Assembly (NCBI GenBank): GCA_037179385.1
Contig: CM074185.1
Location: 53,633,000 to 53,696,999 of the forward strand
Direction: 5' to 3'
DNA length: 64,000 nt
DNA from: Holothuria scabra
Lineage: Eukaryota; Echinodermata; Holothuroidea; Aspidochirotida; Holothuriidae
The notes under the pieces were generated by a model. It was not told where the DNA came from. It saw only the letters and a program-made list of their open reading frames with translations, and ran no database searches. The translations under genes and the position numbers were made by a program. This document shows positions 11,123-22,327 of the stretch, one piece after another; positions within the stretch are counted from its first letter, which is position 1, and every line of letters starts with the position of its first letter.

Positions 11123-12120
11123 CTAGGCTATAACATAACATAACATAACAGGTTGAAGGGCAAAGGAGGGCCAAGGCCCCATAAGATGCCCTGAAGACCA
11201 AGCCCTAATCAAAAGTCAAACCACCAAAGCTTGACTACAGCCCCAAACAATCAGATTCTACCACAGCCATGGAAAAACCTGTCAATGTTAACCTTAAAGC
11301 AGTGAACTGAGGGGGAGTTAACTACCCAATCTGGTAGACAATTCCACTCTTTGACAACTCTATGGGAGAAACTAAACTTCCTAATGTCAAGCCTTGCAAA
11401 AGGCTTTTCAAGCTTTTTACAATGCCCACGCACCCGAGAATTACCTTGAACCCTTAAATAACTACAAGTCAGCAGGGGATTTCTTTCACAAAGGAACTTG
11501 AAAACCTGGAGCATGTCTCCCCTAATCCTTCTCAGCTCCAAGGTGGTAAGCCCAAGATGTTTAAGCCTAGCATGATAGGGCAAATTTCTCACCTCAGGAA
11601 TGAGGTGAGTGGCTCTCCTCTGAACCTGCTCTAAAACAAACTTGTCCTTTTCATAGAAGGGACTCCAAGCCTGAGCTGCATAGTCAAGATGGGGTCTTAC
11701 CAACTGCTTATACAAATTAAGTACAATATCCTTACTAAAATTGATGAAATTCCTCTTGATCAATCCAAGCACTCTATTAGCCTTTACAGCAGTGGCTGCA
11801 CACTGCTTTGATGACTTTAAGTCCCCAGTAATTACAACACCCAGATCTTTCTCAGAGGTGACATTACTTAAAACACAACCATTCATGTTATAATCATAGC
11901 TAAAACTTTTGGGACCAAAATGAAGGACCTTACACTTATCTGCATTAAAAGACATTTGCCAGGTCTGAGACCAAGAAAATAACCTATCCAGATCTTTCTG
12001 CAGCAGTAAGGCATCATCCAAAATGCTAATTTTCCTATAAAGCTTAGTATCATCTGCAAACTTACTTATACGAGATGTAAGAGAACTATCAATATCATTG
12101 ATGAAAATTGTCAGTTCCTC
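11123..12120 (-). pseudogene. 5'-truncated CR1/L2-like LINE, reverse transcriptase C-terminal part
   Basis: On the minus strand an open frame of about 290 codons ends at 11251. It begins inside the reverse transcriptase palm with FINDIDSSLTSRISK, followed by the catalytic motif FADDTKL (near 12060). It continues through DRLFSWSQTWQMSFNADKCK, VTSEKDLGVVI and QLVRPHLDYAAQAWSPF to a C-terminal region typical of CR1/L2/Rex-like LINEs. The 3' UTR includes the palindromic GGGGCCTTGGCCCTCCTTTG and ends CCTTCAACCTG followed by a (TTATG)n tail (11127-11152 on the minus strand). Everything upstream of motif C (endonuclease, fingers, motifs A and B) is missing, so this is a dead 5'-truncated insertion, though its remaining frame is intact and so fairly young. 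Relatives lie at 3405, 17171 and 21100. Confidence 0.85.
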
Positions 12121-12900
12121 TTTCCATCATTTTTCAGAAGTGTCTGGATTCGAGTTTTGTTCCTACTGACTGGCGGGTAGCATTCCTGTACTGGCGGGTA
12201 GCATTCCTTATAACAAAGCACATAGGCCTACAGTAGGCCTTGGCCTCGGGTAGCCTGACTGTATAGGGCCTACTAATAGTTATAGGCTATGCAGCTAGCT
12301 AGGCAATCTGTAGGCCTTTCTTTATAGCTTAGTCCCTACTGCGACTCAATCTGAAAGTGAAAGAGGCCTAGGCCTAGGCTAGGTCTAGGCTAGGCTAGGC
12401 CTAACTTTGGCTACAGCAGCCTAACGTTGGCGTTAGATTTAATTCAGAACCAGCGACGCGCAAAGGATAGGGCCTAATATATGCCTTCAAATTTAGGGGT
12501 ACTTGAAAGTGAAAGATACCTGTCGGTTAAATTTTCTGATTTAGTAGTATTATCAGAAAACTAGACCTTGCTTTTGTTGTTGGAGTAACGTACCCCAGGC
12601 CTACGTTAGCCCTTGAACAGGACCCAGCATTACGTTCCTATGCTATACACTTCAAGGAGTGACTACAAGGAGCGGATTATACGGTCACGTTCAGTGACTA
12701 GGCCTACGTTGGCCTTAACGCCTTTGCGTTTGATCATTGAACGCCTTTTAACAGAATATACGTCAGGGTAACCCCATCGTAAGAAAGCTAGAAATATGGT
12801 GAGAAGGAAGACAAGCACTAACATGTTCTCTTTGACAGGGTGATCCCGACTTTCGTTTCACGATCAGCTGATCGAGATGTCCACCAAAAACAACAACGAA
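12121..12900. other. TAGGCCTA-rich spacer with a 21-bp duplication
   Basis: ACTGGCGGGTAGCATTCCT occurs at 12169-12187 and again at 12190-12208, identical and with period 21. From 12220 to 12440 the sequence is dense in AGGCCTA words. No gene. Confidence 0.5.
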
Positions 12901-13310
12901 CGCTGCATCTCAGGTACTGATGGAACTTGCAAGTTTTTCAGTAGTCTCCCAATTTCCCGGATATGAAAAAAATCCCACTGGCAAACTTTCTGCAATACAT
13001 GCTCCTTATCTACAAATATTTCTTTAACAGTTGTGTTTTCACTTGAAAGAAAAAATCAGCCTGAGAAAATTTTGGTGCTTGCCCTCCATTGGCGTCAGCA
13101 GACATTTTAAAGGGGGAGGGAGTTGTATTTTGGGTGAAGAAGAAAGTTTTTGCCGCTAAGTTAGCGGCATGCTCGCGCGACAGCCCGAGCACTACGGGGT
13201 GCATGTGGTCCAGGGGCCCGCTGTAAGGCCCCTGCTGAGGTCCAGGGGCGAAGACCCCGGAGGCCGGGCTCTGAGGAGTTAGACATTTTAAATGCCCGTG
13301 CGGTGAAATC
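12901..13310. repeat. Old hAT-like fragment (family related to 43.0 and 50.4 kb)
   Basis: 12940-13080 aligns with 43600-43790: AATCC/AATTTCC-rich start, AAACTTTCTGC, CTCC-TAT-TACAAATATTT, TGTTTTCACTTGAAAGAAAAAA and GAAAATT-G-GCTTGCCC. The part at 13140-13280 is GC-rich and palindromic: CCGCTAAGTTAGCGG near 13152, and GGTCCAGGGGC repeated near 13208 and 13240. Such GC-rich palindromic blocks recur in the hAT-like elements here. Borders unresolved. Confidence 0.45.
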
Positions 13311-14290
13311 ATATCGTCAATATTTCAAGTTTGGTTATGCCAAAATTATGATTTCTTAAAGGTTCAAAGCAAAACGTGAACCCCATGACGGGGATCTAAT
13401 TGAAAGCTTTAAATCTTAAAACGACAATATGGAACAAAGAACGTTTTTCTTTTTAAGTTGGGGTGCTATCATGGGATCCATTGGCTTGGTGAAAGGAACC
13501 AGCTGGAGCGGTGCCACATGAGGAATTTCGTACTCTATTAGAAATTTGACTCGATTCCCCACCAAAATGGGAGTTTGGTGGGGTAATCAAATTTTACCCG
13601 ACTTCCTGCTTAACTCATTCAAGAACACCCCAAGAAACCACAAGCTTGATAAGAGAGAGCTGGCAGAAGATTTAAACAAAAGTGGAATGATACAGTCTAG
13701 ATGTGCCACTGTTTGTGAGGTGTGAAAGGCAAGCATTAGGGCAACTCCTTATCTGGCTTTTGTTGACCTTTGTTCACTGAAGCAAAAAGGTGTGGACATG
13801 TTTTTTATATGCAAGAAAATTTAACATGGTAGCATCCAGAGGCAAAGGATTCCCAGGACAAAAGCCAATTAGAGCTCGTGGAATAAAATGAAGGAGGTAA
13901 AAATAGAGAACTTCTACTAACAAATCATGAAGAAATTTTAAGCGAATTGATCGCGACGAAATTTTAGAAAACCATTCACATTTGCAATGAACAGCGTTTA
14001 TTAAACTACTAAGATATCAGGCTCAGGCTATATAGAACTGAACAGTAATTTGTGCACACTGGATTATACCAATGTACTTTGTTTTTTAGTTTCAACCTTT
14101 CTCCTTCGACAGTTCGAGACCTAGAAAATAGTGTCATTTATTCAAAAAACGAAATTTGGTAAAGTTGAAAACGCCAAGCAAAAATTGGAGGAATAACATG
14201 TTAGTTGAGATTGAGGATAATGATTAACCCATACTCACTCAGTTTGATACCTATGCATCAAAAGGAAGTTGAATTTCAATAAGGCAGTTC
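13311..14290. other. Gene-poor stretch
   Basis: No domain-bearing frame, repeat partner or terminal repeat recognised. Confidence 0.35.
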
Positions 14291-14745
14291 GGTAATTTGT
14301 TTTTCTGGTGGTGGTGCACATACGCACATCCTCAAAATCGTCGGGATAAACAAACCGAACTGGCACCTTTGATAACTCAAGTGTTGTTTAGTGCAGTGGA
14401 TTGTGTGTAAACTGTCGTAAAATTTACATTTTATTCTGCCGAAAAGTATCTCTGAGACCCTATTTTCGTACTTGTCTAGACACTTACACACAAAAAAAGG
14501 CTGTAACATTAAAGTAACAAAAAGAAAGAAATACATTTGAATCAAGACTGCAAATGCAGCAGGGAGTCTTGTGTACTTCTTTGTTCTAACTGTAACTGTA
14601 CAGGTATTTTTAAACAGTGTGGATAGTATTATATACGTACTTACGAAAAGAAAGGAACGCTGTGCTCTATGTGCAAAGCTCGGTTTGTTTATGCCACTCT
14701 GTGCCCCACGATTCCATACGGCAACGAATTAATTATTCTACCACC
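14291..14745 (+). repeat. Dispersed repeat family B, copy 1
   Basis: Aligns with 39800-39838 plus 40317-40740. Shared words include CGCACATC, AAATCGTCGGGATAAACAAAC, TTTAGTG-AGTGG, CATTTTAT-CTGCCG, AGGAACGCTGT, AGCTCGGT, TGTGCCCCAC and CGGCAACGAAT. No coding. This copy lacks the 478-bp hAT element that sits in the other one, so it approximates the empty site. Confidence 0.65.
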
Positions 14746-15257
14746 TCTACCATCCGTTGTTGAGGATCCTGCATTTTGATTGATTGAACACTGACCTATT
14801 TTTTGCCGTCTCGAATCCAAATTAGCAACAATACGGACTTGGCTTCGCATCGTCCGTCATTTTGACAATTTAAAGTCTCGATTGTTTAATTCATCATGAT
14901 AGTCAGCAAAATCCGATTTATTTCTTTAATATCGGTACCATCACTTCCTAAACTCGAAGGGCATTTGACTCGGCAAATTTTGGCTTGATAACTAAAATGA
15001 AATATTTTGGAAAACCATGGAAAATGGTAATTAATTTTTTTAATTTTTTTATACGATGAAGGTTTAATGGATAGCCGTAGGAAATCAGTGCAGTGCCGTT
15101 CATGTCAATGTCTTGCAACGGCTGAACTTGGTGTAGGCCCACTTCCTAATTTCATTTCGAATAAACAATTAACACATACACAGTCATTATAAGCCTTTAC
15201 AATATTCAAACATTGTATTTCTGCGAATTAACATTTTACAGTTTGTGCAATACGTAC
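14746..15257. other. Non-coding spacer
   Basis: AT-rich; nothing recognised. Confidence 0.35.
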
Positions 15258-16453
15258 CCCTTACAAAAATTCCCCACATGATTTCCTACAGGAAATTGGT
15301 ATGTAGGAAATGTATAGGATTTTGGGCATCTTCCTGTAGGAAATCAAATTTCCTGTAAGAAATGCTTCCCACATAGGAAATTGCTTTCCTACATAGGAAA
15401 TCACTTCCCACATGGGTCATTCCATTTATATTGTGGGGTGTCTTTTGCATCTTTGTTCATAAATAAACATTTGAGGCTATGAGCATCATGGTGCTGATTG
15501 CTGGGGACTTGTGCATAGGCGATAGGGCCATGGCCGTAGTTGTTTGCATTTTCCAATTACTGAAACAGGTCACCAATCCTCCACGAGAATATGTGGTATA
15601 GGCTCTATGAGAGGATATGATAAATGAATATCCAGAACTCCATGATTAATTGCTGCGCTCAATGCCTTTGCTCCGATTGAAAGGAACATAGCTAAATTAT
15701 CTCCAAAACTTTGAAATATAGGAAAAAAAGAACATGTTCCCCGTGTTTGTTATGGACTTTTCAGACAGAGCAATGCAGTTTAAAATAAGTTACAACCAGG
15801 TTTTTCACTCGTTGATATGTCCAGATAACTGCAGTTATCCCAGCTTCTTATCCAAAAGAAATGTTCAATATCAAGAATCAGAATATGCCATGACCTCAAC
15901 TAGTGCATGGATATATCTGTACTGCACAGTCTTAAGCAAATATATTTCTCAGATTATCCATGAGTGTCCACCATGTAAGCAACAGTAATATTCTGAACAT
16001 TGCTAGAACCACTTTGCTGCTTGAAGCCCTGAAGCCTGTTACTGTACTGAAGCAATACACTGTGCTGCTATACTACAACATATGGTCAAGTCCATAGCTT
16101 TGCACAGCCCAAAACACATACAAAGGACAGATTTGAAAAGCTCTTTGTTGTGACTCAGTAGGCTTTACTGACCAATGACAATGGACTTCCTTTCATGTGC
16201 CAATGAATGCAATGGTCAGTGTATTAGGAATACTCTCCAATTCCTACGTAGGAAAGTTGAAATTCCTGTAAGAATTCGACAGTTCCTACAGGAAATGGTC
16301 TTTCCTACGTAAGAAAGAGCAAATTCCTACATAGGAAAATTGAAATTCCTGTAGGAATCTTTAAATTCCTACTGGAAATGGCTTACTTCCTATAAGAAAT
16401 GTGTTTTTCCTACAGGATTTCTATAGGAAATGTACTGGGAATTTTTGTAAGGG
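15258..16453. mobile_element. 1.2-kb TIR element with TTTCCTACAGGAAA palindromic subterminal repeats
   Basis: The ends are an exact 17-bp inverted repeat: CCCTTACAAAAATTCCC at 15258-15274 and its complement at 16437-16453. Inside each end (15275-15420 and 16230-16436) lies an array of near-palindromic words built on TTCCTAC(A/G)(T/C)AGGAA, e.g. TTTCCTACAGGAAA-like, TTTCCTACATAGGAAA and TTCCTACGTAGGAA, separated by short linkers. The array forms many alternative hairpins. The middle (15420-16230) has an 84-codon frame with no recognisable domain. A 2-bp AC flanks both ends (a possible duplication). The superfamily is not assigned. Confidence 0.75.
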
Positions 16454-16800
16454 ACCACCTGGGTTCTCCTGTTAGGTGTGTCCCAAATTAGAAAAACCTT
16501 AATTTACGAATATAAAACACTGGAATGTATGCAATCCTTCCGATATTTAACAGTTCCTGTAACTTCAAGTATCGGTTCATTGATACATTTATTTAAAAGA
16601 AGCTCCATTGAAAACTTATATTGTGTACTAGCCTAGCTGTATATTTGCCGCATATTGAGTATGTGTTTAGTTGAACTGAATTAATTTAATACAGGTTCTT
16701 CTTTCTAGCAAAATCAAATGCAATTTGATTGGTGATTTCATGTCGTTGAGTAGTTGTGTTAGCCCTATAGCGAAAAAAATTGCATGATACCAGGAAAAAA
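16454..16800. other. Non-coding spacer
   Basis: Nothing recognised apart from general AT richness. Confidence 0.35.
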
Positions 16801-17085
16801 AGTTGAAATTTCGAGTTTAAAAGTTGAAATTTCGTTGCACGTTATACCTTCTTCGAGAGGCAGTTTCAAGTTTGGTTTCGCCGAACGGCCCTTTGCCAGA
16901 GGGTCGGAGGGACTTAAAAAAAAGTAGTTGGAATTTCGAGTTTTATAGTCGAAATTTTGAAATAAAAAGTCAAAATTCCAAGTTTAAAAATAGAAATTCC
17001 GAGTTTAAAAGTCGAAATTCCGAGTTTAAAAGTCGAAATTTTGAGTTTAAAAGTCGAAATTCCGAGGTAAAATGTCGAAATGTCG
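16801..17085. repeat. 21-bp minisatellite, AAAAGTCGAAATTCCGAGTTT
   Basis: Units of about 21 bp on the theme AGTCGAAATTCCGAGTTTAA run from about 16940 to 17085 (six or seven units). Diverged units also lie at 16801-16835, before an unrelated GC-rich insert at 16850-16910. Because 21 is divisible by 3 the array stays open in frame and simulates a protein rich in SRNSEFK. This should not be read as a gene. Confidence 0.8.
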
Positions 17086-17170
17086 ACTTTTCAGGAGCTT
17101 TTCTTTTCTTTCAATGTCCAGATGTCCCTATTAAGCCACCGTATAGTAGGACTGAGGACCTGCAGACATT

Positions 17171-19695
17171 AATAACACAACATAATATAACATAACAGGT
17201 TGAAGGGCAAAGGAGGGCTGAAAAGACCTCATAAGAGGCCATGTATTACAAAATTTCCAGAAAACAAAACGCAAACCATCAACACCTAACGAGCCCAGAA
17301 ATATAAGATTCTACTGCAGTCATGTAAAACAGGGGTGGCGCCAGGATTTGTCAGACAGGGGGCCAGCATTTCAAGTCCCCGTCAAAGGGAATGAGTTAGT
17401 TCCAGTGGGACGTGTCTTGGTAGAATCTGAGGCGCGCGTAGCGCGCCGAAATTTTTGGGTTTTTTTCAACAAATATTTAAAAATCTGGAGTTTGCTTAGA
17501 AGAAAAGGTTTAAAACAACATTTGGCTTTTGTATGGACAATTAAAAAGTTGGGGTGTTTATTGAAGAATCTGTCCTTCATATGGGCAAAATCAAAAACGT
17601 TACATAGGCGCAGTTGAATTCTTTGGGGGTTTCGCATTTCATCGTACTAGGCCTAGGTACTAAGGCTTGCAGACGAAACTGGAAATTTCCCCGAAGAAGT
17701 TTTTCCTCTTTTGAACGAAGATTTGAAAATTAACAGCTTAACATATTGGAGAAATTTTAAAATTTTATGAAAAAATCTGATTTTTAGGTAAGGTTACAAT
17801 GACGTTTTGGGTTTTCTATTCATTGATATGCCTGTTAAGAGCAATTGTCAGACAGAGTGATTTAGAGCGTTGGCTTGGGTGTTTTATTGTACGGAGTATC
17901 CATCGACAATGAAAAAGTTTGCCATATTTTAACAAATATAAGAAAATTTGAAGGTTATATTGGTGGATCTGTAATTTTATGACATAATTTGAGGGTTTAT
18001 GGAAGAATCTGACCCCCTTATGAGAAAAATCAAATAGGAGGTGATTTGTAGTTTTGTTGGGGTTTCTGAATAACATCATGAAGACTAAGACTAAGACCTC
18101 GGAATTTTCCTCTCGGAAAAAGTTTGGCTTCCCATATATTTCAAGTTTTATATTTTGTATAATGACATATGCGTACGGGAGTGTTTCAGTTTGGTAGGAG
18201 GTAGAATAGTCTATTTTGTCTGAAAAGTGTAAAACTAACTAGAAGTGCACAGAAATGTTTGAAAAATCGAAAACCCCAGACAGCCGGAAATGGCATTTCC
18301 CAGTCTCGTAACCAGAAACAAAGCAGTCTTTATTTTAAGTTTTTTTTTGCTATAAACTTTTCACTTCATATTGCCCTCAAACGAAAAGTAATTTGCAAGC
18401 ATGCAGTGTTCTGTTGAGTAATCTGTTCGACCAAAACACTATCAAAGCTCAGCGCCACCAAAGTTGGCACGGAGCGTAGAGAAAATTTAAAGAATATCTA
18501 ACCCCCAGACAGCCGGAAATTGCATTTCCTAGACTTGTAACTAGAAATGAAGCAGTCGTTATTTATAAAAGTTTCACTTCAATAGAAAAAACCCATCTTG
18601 TTCTGTGATCAGAAAATAACCAGATAAAAGTTAACGCTACAATTAAATGAAATGGTCTTGTCTTTTTCTCAGGGAAAAACTGTGCAACCGAACTGAAAAC
18701 ATACCAATTTTTGGGACTCTATTGAGACTCCTCGCTGTATTCAGTTACGAGGTCCACTAAATTTATGAAATTTTCTATGTGACTATCTGAACTCCCGACA
18801 ATAAATGGTTTTACTTCCGACGTCTTTGAAAATATGTCACGTTACAACAAGGTGGCTTCAATAAATTTTCACTCAGACTTATCAGGACAGGAGACATTCC
18901 CACACTTCTGTTCATCATTATGTATCTCTGAAAACGGCCTAGCCGATTTTCGTTACCGTTGCTCGAATTCGGCTGTCGGGGCAGGACATTTGGCAAACCA
19001 TTGGGCACTGCATGCACCTGAACAACTTCTCGTCCGTTTTGTAAGGAAAACTAGCAAAGCAAAATCAAGAAGATCGTCCGGGGACTAACGTTTATCAGGC
19101 TAACATCTTTTATCGTGAGCCTATACATGAAGGCTCCCCCGACGAAACTGGATCTTCTCAACGACAGGGGAAGGGCAGCCTTCCCCGACGTCTGCACGTG
19201 GACTTTCCCAGTTCATAGGTCTGCAACACAAGTCTTGGTTATGGGTGGCCTTGCGCGCACGGATGTAAGATGGGACAAGGTACATGTAATGAGTTTTAAC
19301 AGAGCTATGAATTATGAGCTATGAGAAGTAATTGAAAATCGTTTCCGATATGTATTAAAATAGTGTTACAAAGGAAAAAAATGATGTTCAAGATCACCCA
19401 TCCAGTAAATTCAGTCAGTGCGGATTTTTTATGATTTTTTTTTATTTTTAGGCCTCCCCGACGAAACCGCCGACCTTCTCCGACGGGGGGTGGGGGTAGG
19501 GGGCAGTGTTCCCCGACGGGGGGGGGGCGCCCTCGCTGGCGCCACCCCTGATGGAAAAGCTTCTCAATGTTTACCATAAGAGCGATTTTCTGATGTGGAG
19601 GTAACAACCCACTCGGGCTATACCACTCATAAACCATCCCATGAGAGAAAATGAACTTCCCATTGTCAAGTCTAGCAAAAGACTTGTCAAGCTTC
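17171..19695 (-). mobile_element. LINE 3' fragment split by a hAT-like insertion
   Basis: The two halves 17171-17329 and 19551-19695 join into one minus-strand LINE tail of the same family as 11123-12120. The outer half has the (TTATG)-type tail, CCTTCAACCTG, CCTCCTTTGCCC and CCTCTTATGAGG. The inner half has the C-terminal coding end (matching TGGAAAAGCTTCTCAATGTT, ATACCACTCATAA and CATTGTCAAGTCTAGCAAAAG). In the uninterrupted copy the corresponding bases read CCATGGAAAAACCTGTCAATG (near 11268), which fixes the insertion point. Confidence 0.8.
17330..19550. mobile_element. 2.2-kb hAT-like DNA transposon with 8-bp target duplication
   Basis: Exact 14-bp terminal inverted repeats: CAGGGGTGGCGCCA at 17330-17343 and its complement at 19537-19550. 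Flanks are ATGTAAAA (17322-17329) and ATGGAAAA (19551-19558), an 8-bp duplication with one mismatch. CA...TG ends plus 8-bp duplications are hallmarks of hAT. Inside are a GC palindrome (GGCGCGCGTAGCGCGCC, about 17430), two copies of a CCCAGACAGCCGGAAAT block (about 18275 and 18505), a GCGCCACC..TTGGC hairpin (about 18452) shared with other elements, and two versions of CTCCCCGACGAAAC...CCCGACG (19135-19190 and 19453-19520). No transposase frame is recognisable, so it is non-autonomous or decayed. Confidence 0.85.
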
Positions 19696-19719
19696 TTTGA
19701 ATTGTATGTTAATAATAAA

Positions 19720-20060
19720 GGTTACCTTGGTGGAGTTAGTTTTAGTGTTCTGTAGCAACAGGGGACCGTCGGATAGTAATTGAACACGTTCGATACCCAC
19801 GTAGCACGGTATGAAGTCAGGATCGATCCGATAAACATTTTACGAAAGGTGAGTTCCATATTTTATTTGGTCATGGCGTTGGTTCAGTTAGTTAGATAAG
19901 ATTTACCGACCCACCAACACGAGTGTGTTTTTTGTGTCATACTTTTCAAGTACTGTTCAAGTCCTCCCGTGGCCATTTAGTCGCTTCTTACAACAGGCAG
20001 GCAATACCGTAGGCATATTCTACAACATCAAGCCCACATGGGGAGGCGTTGGGTGAGATT
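19720..20060 (-). repeat. SINE-like repeat family C, minus-strand copy
   Basis: The minus strand matches 45410-45640. Shared are AATATGCC-ACGGTAT, CCTG-CGTAAGAGGCGACTAAA (here CCTGTTGTAAGAAGCGACTAA) and a tail with TAAATCT-ATCTAACTAACT. The tail resembles that of the tRNA-Glu SINE family, which suggests a shared 3' end used by the same LINE machinery. Borders approximate. Confidence 0.5.
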
Positions 20061-21099
20061 AAAAAAGTTTACTTTTTTGATGAATAAGCGGATTTGCAAG
20101 AACTCATAAGCAAGCTAGCAATCCCGGAGAAAACCAAAGAGTTGCTTATAAAACTGTATACCAGCTGGGATTAGAGGGACATGGTTGTACATACATTTTT
20201 GGCATGGGCAAAAATATTGTGACGGCTGAAACCAGTGAATTGACCTGACTATACTTTCTTTCTACAGACTTTTACATTGGCGAGTGGTAAATCGATAATT
20301 ATGAGGGAAACATTCAGGTATGGGGGGGGGGGGCACGGGGGGCAGGAAGTCATGTCCAACCTCTGGCTTTACGAGTTTCAAGCTCAGCTACATGAGTTTG
20401 AGTTTTAAGATATGCAATTACTGTATAGAGCCTATCATCTACTGCTACTGCAGTCGTAGGTTTATCGTATTTAGTACCCTCGCCTACGTACCTTACTGCG
20501 TCACAAATCCTTCGGCAAGATAAACGTGCCATGCCCGGTTTTAAAGTTGCAATCCTTCTACTTAATATATTTATACCAGCTTTATATGTGGTGAGTAGAT
20601 ACTGTGAGTTTTTCTGCAACTTGCACTCGTTCTCGACTGTACACAGATTTTGGATGCAATGAATTGGGTTTAAAGGGATACTGGGATAGCATATAACTAA
20701 AAATGTTATGTTATAACAAAAGTGCTTCCACCCGCCATGTCTGAGTCAATTATGTGTGTTTGCCGGTCCATTTTCTAGTACTGACATGAGTGCTTTTGGT
20801 GTAGACACTTGAACACTTGAACTGGCAAGCAATCAACGGAAATAGCCTTGTCACTGGCACATCTAGGATAATATGATGATCCGTTTTCATTAGTTGCACT
20901 TTTGCATCGTTCCAAACAAATGCCTTCTCGGATTTTGACAATGTCATGTAAAGAAGAGACTATTGAAAATTTTAAAGTTGCATGCTGCACTTTGGTTTGT
21001 ATTTCTTTCGTCTTTCTCACTTGATGTTAAGTTTTGGAACTAGTCACACGCTTTCAAATTTCGTGGTTATAAGTAACGGGACAATGTTATCTTAAGCAT
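20061..21099. other. Mostly non-coding; one unassigned open frame at 20350-20619 (-)
   Basis: The 89-codon minus-strand frame at 20350-20619 is free of low-complexity sequence and reads like coding sequence (…AGINILSRRIATLKPGMARL…), but I recognise no domain. It ends next to a run of 12 G at 20322. It may be a fragment of a mobile-element protein. Nothing else was recognised up to 21099. Confidence 0.35.
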
Positions 21100-22245
21100 C
21101 TTTTAGATAATGTGTTACTCAATCTGACTCAGTATGGTTTCCAATCCGGTGGGTCTTGTGTTACAAATTTTCTTAGCTTTCTTGAGTCTCCTTGTGTCTC
21201 GATTCTGGTTCCAGTGTTGATGTCATTTACCTTGATGTTATTTAGTTACCTTGACTTACCTTGACTTCCAAAAAGCCTTTTACAAAGTACCTAATTTAGA
21301 TAGACTCATGGTAAAATTGCAATAGGTATAATCATCAAAAGCATGTGTGCTGAGTGGATCAATTCGTGGCTCAATGGTAGGTCTTAGAGGGATGTTGTCA
21401 ATGGCAATTTTTCTTCTTGGATAAATGTCTCGAGGTGTACCACAAGGTTCTGTTCGGTATTGATAACTAAGCCTATATCCAACTGGGCTTCCAGTATAAG
21501 TAAGTTTGCTGATGGTACTAAGCTTAATAGGACGGTTGGGGACACCGATGACTCCTTATTGCTTCAGAATGATTTGGATTGGTTACTTTCAAGGTTTCAG
21601 ACTTGGCAAATGTTTTTTTATGCTGATAAGTGCAAAGAGTGCCCACTTCTGGTTCTTAGAATTTCTGCTATGATTATGCTATAAATGGTACAAATTTGAA
21701 TTAAAGTGACTTCTGAGAAAGACCTAGGTGTAGTTATTACGGGTGATTTAAAGCTATCTAGGCAGTGCGCAGCTACTGCTCCAAGTGAAAATACGGGGCT
21801 TGGGTTGATGAGGAGGAATTTTAAGTGTTTTAGTAAAAAAATTGTGCTTAACTTGTATAAGCAGCTGGTTAGATCCTGTCTCGTCATGCTTCACAGGCCG
21901 GTGGGGTCCCTTCTTTGAAAAGGACAAATTGCTTTTAGAGTAAGTTCAGAAGAGAGCTACTCGACTCATACCTGGGGTTTTGATAAGTCTTTTGCTAGAC
22001 CCGACATTAGGAAATTCGATTTCTCGCATAGGATTGTTAATGAGTGGAATAGCCTGCCTGAGTGGGTTGTAAACTCCACACCAGTAAACATTGACAAGTT
22101 TTTCCATCGACTGTGGTAGAATCTAATCTTTCTGATCTCGATAGGTGTTGGTGGTTTTCTTTTTGTTTTCTAGGGTGGACGGGGGTTGGATTACAGGACA
22201 TATTACGAGGTCTTTATAGACATCCTTTGCCCTTCAACCTTTTAC
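21100..22245 (+). pseudogene. Decayed CR1/L2-like LINE reverse transcriptase, same family
   Basis: Reading across several frames, the plus strand shows the RT order: fingers (LTQYGFQSGGSC near 21118), motif A region (LDFQKAFYKVP near 21256), motif B (SRGVPQGS near 21430), then SISKFADGTKL near 21495, DWLLSRFQTWQM, VTSEKDLGVVI (21703) and a C-terminal end LPEWVVNS-P. Stops and frameshifts break it throughout. The second catalytic aspartate of FADD is replaced by glycine, so the enzyme would be dead even if the frame were whole. The 3' tail ends CCTTTGCCCTTCAACC like the 11.1-kb and 17.2-kb copies. Confidence 0.8.
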
Positions 22246-22327
22246 GTTTTAGTTGAAGTATCTGCCTCCAACACAGACGGTTGTATATCGCGATACCAGT
22301 GGTGCATGGAAATTCAAGCTGTTTTAA

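Noticed and set aside
15260..16450. CRISPR-like array of TTTCCTAC repeats
   Set aside because: Repeats are palindromic, irregularly spaced and confined to the ends of a TIR element in an animal genome.
16824..17195. 123-residue SRNSEFK-rich protein
   Set aside because: Translation of the 21-bp minisatellite, running on into a LINE tail.
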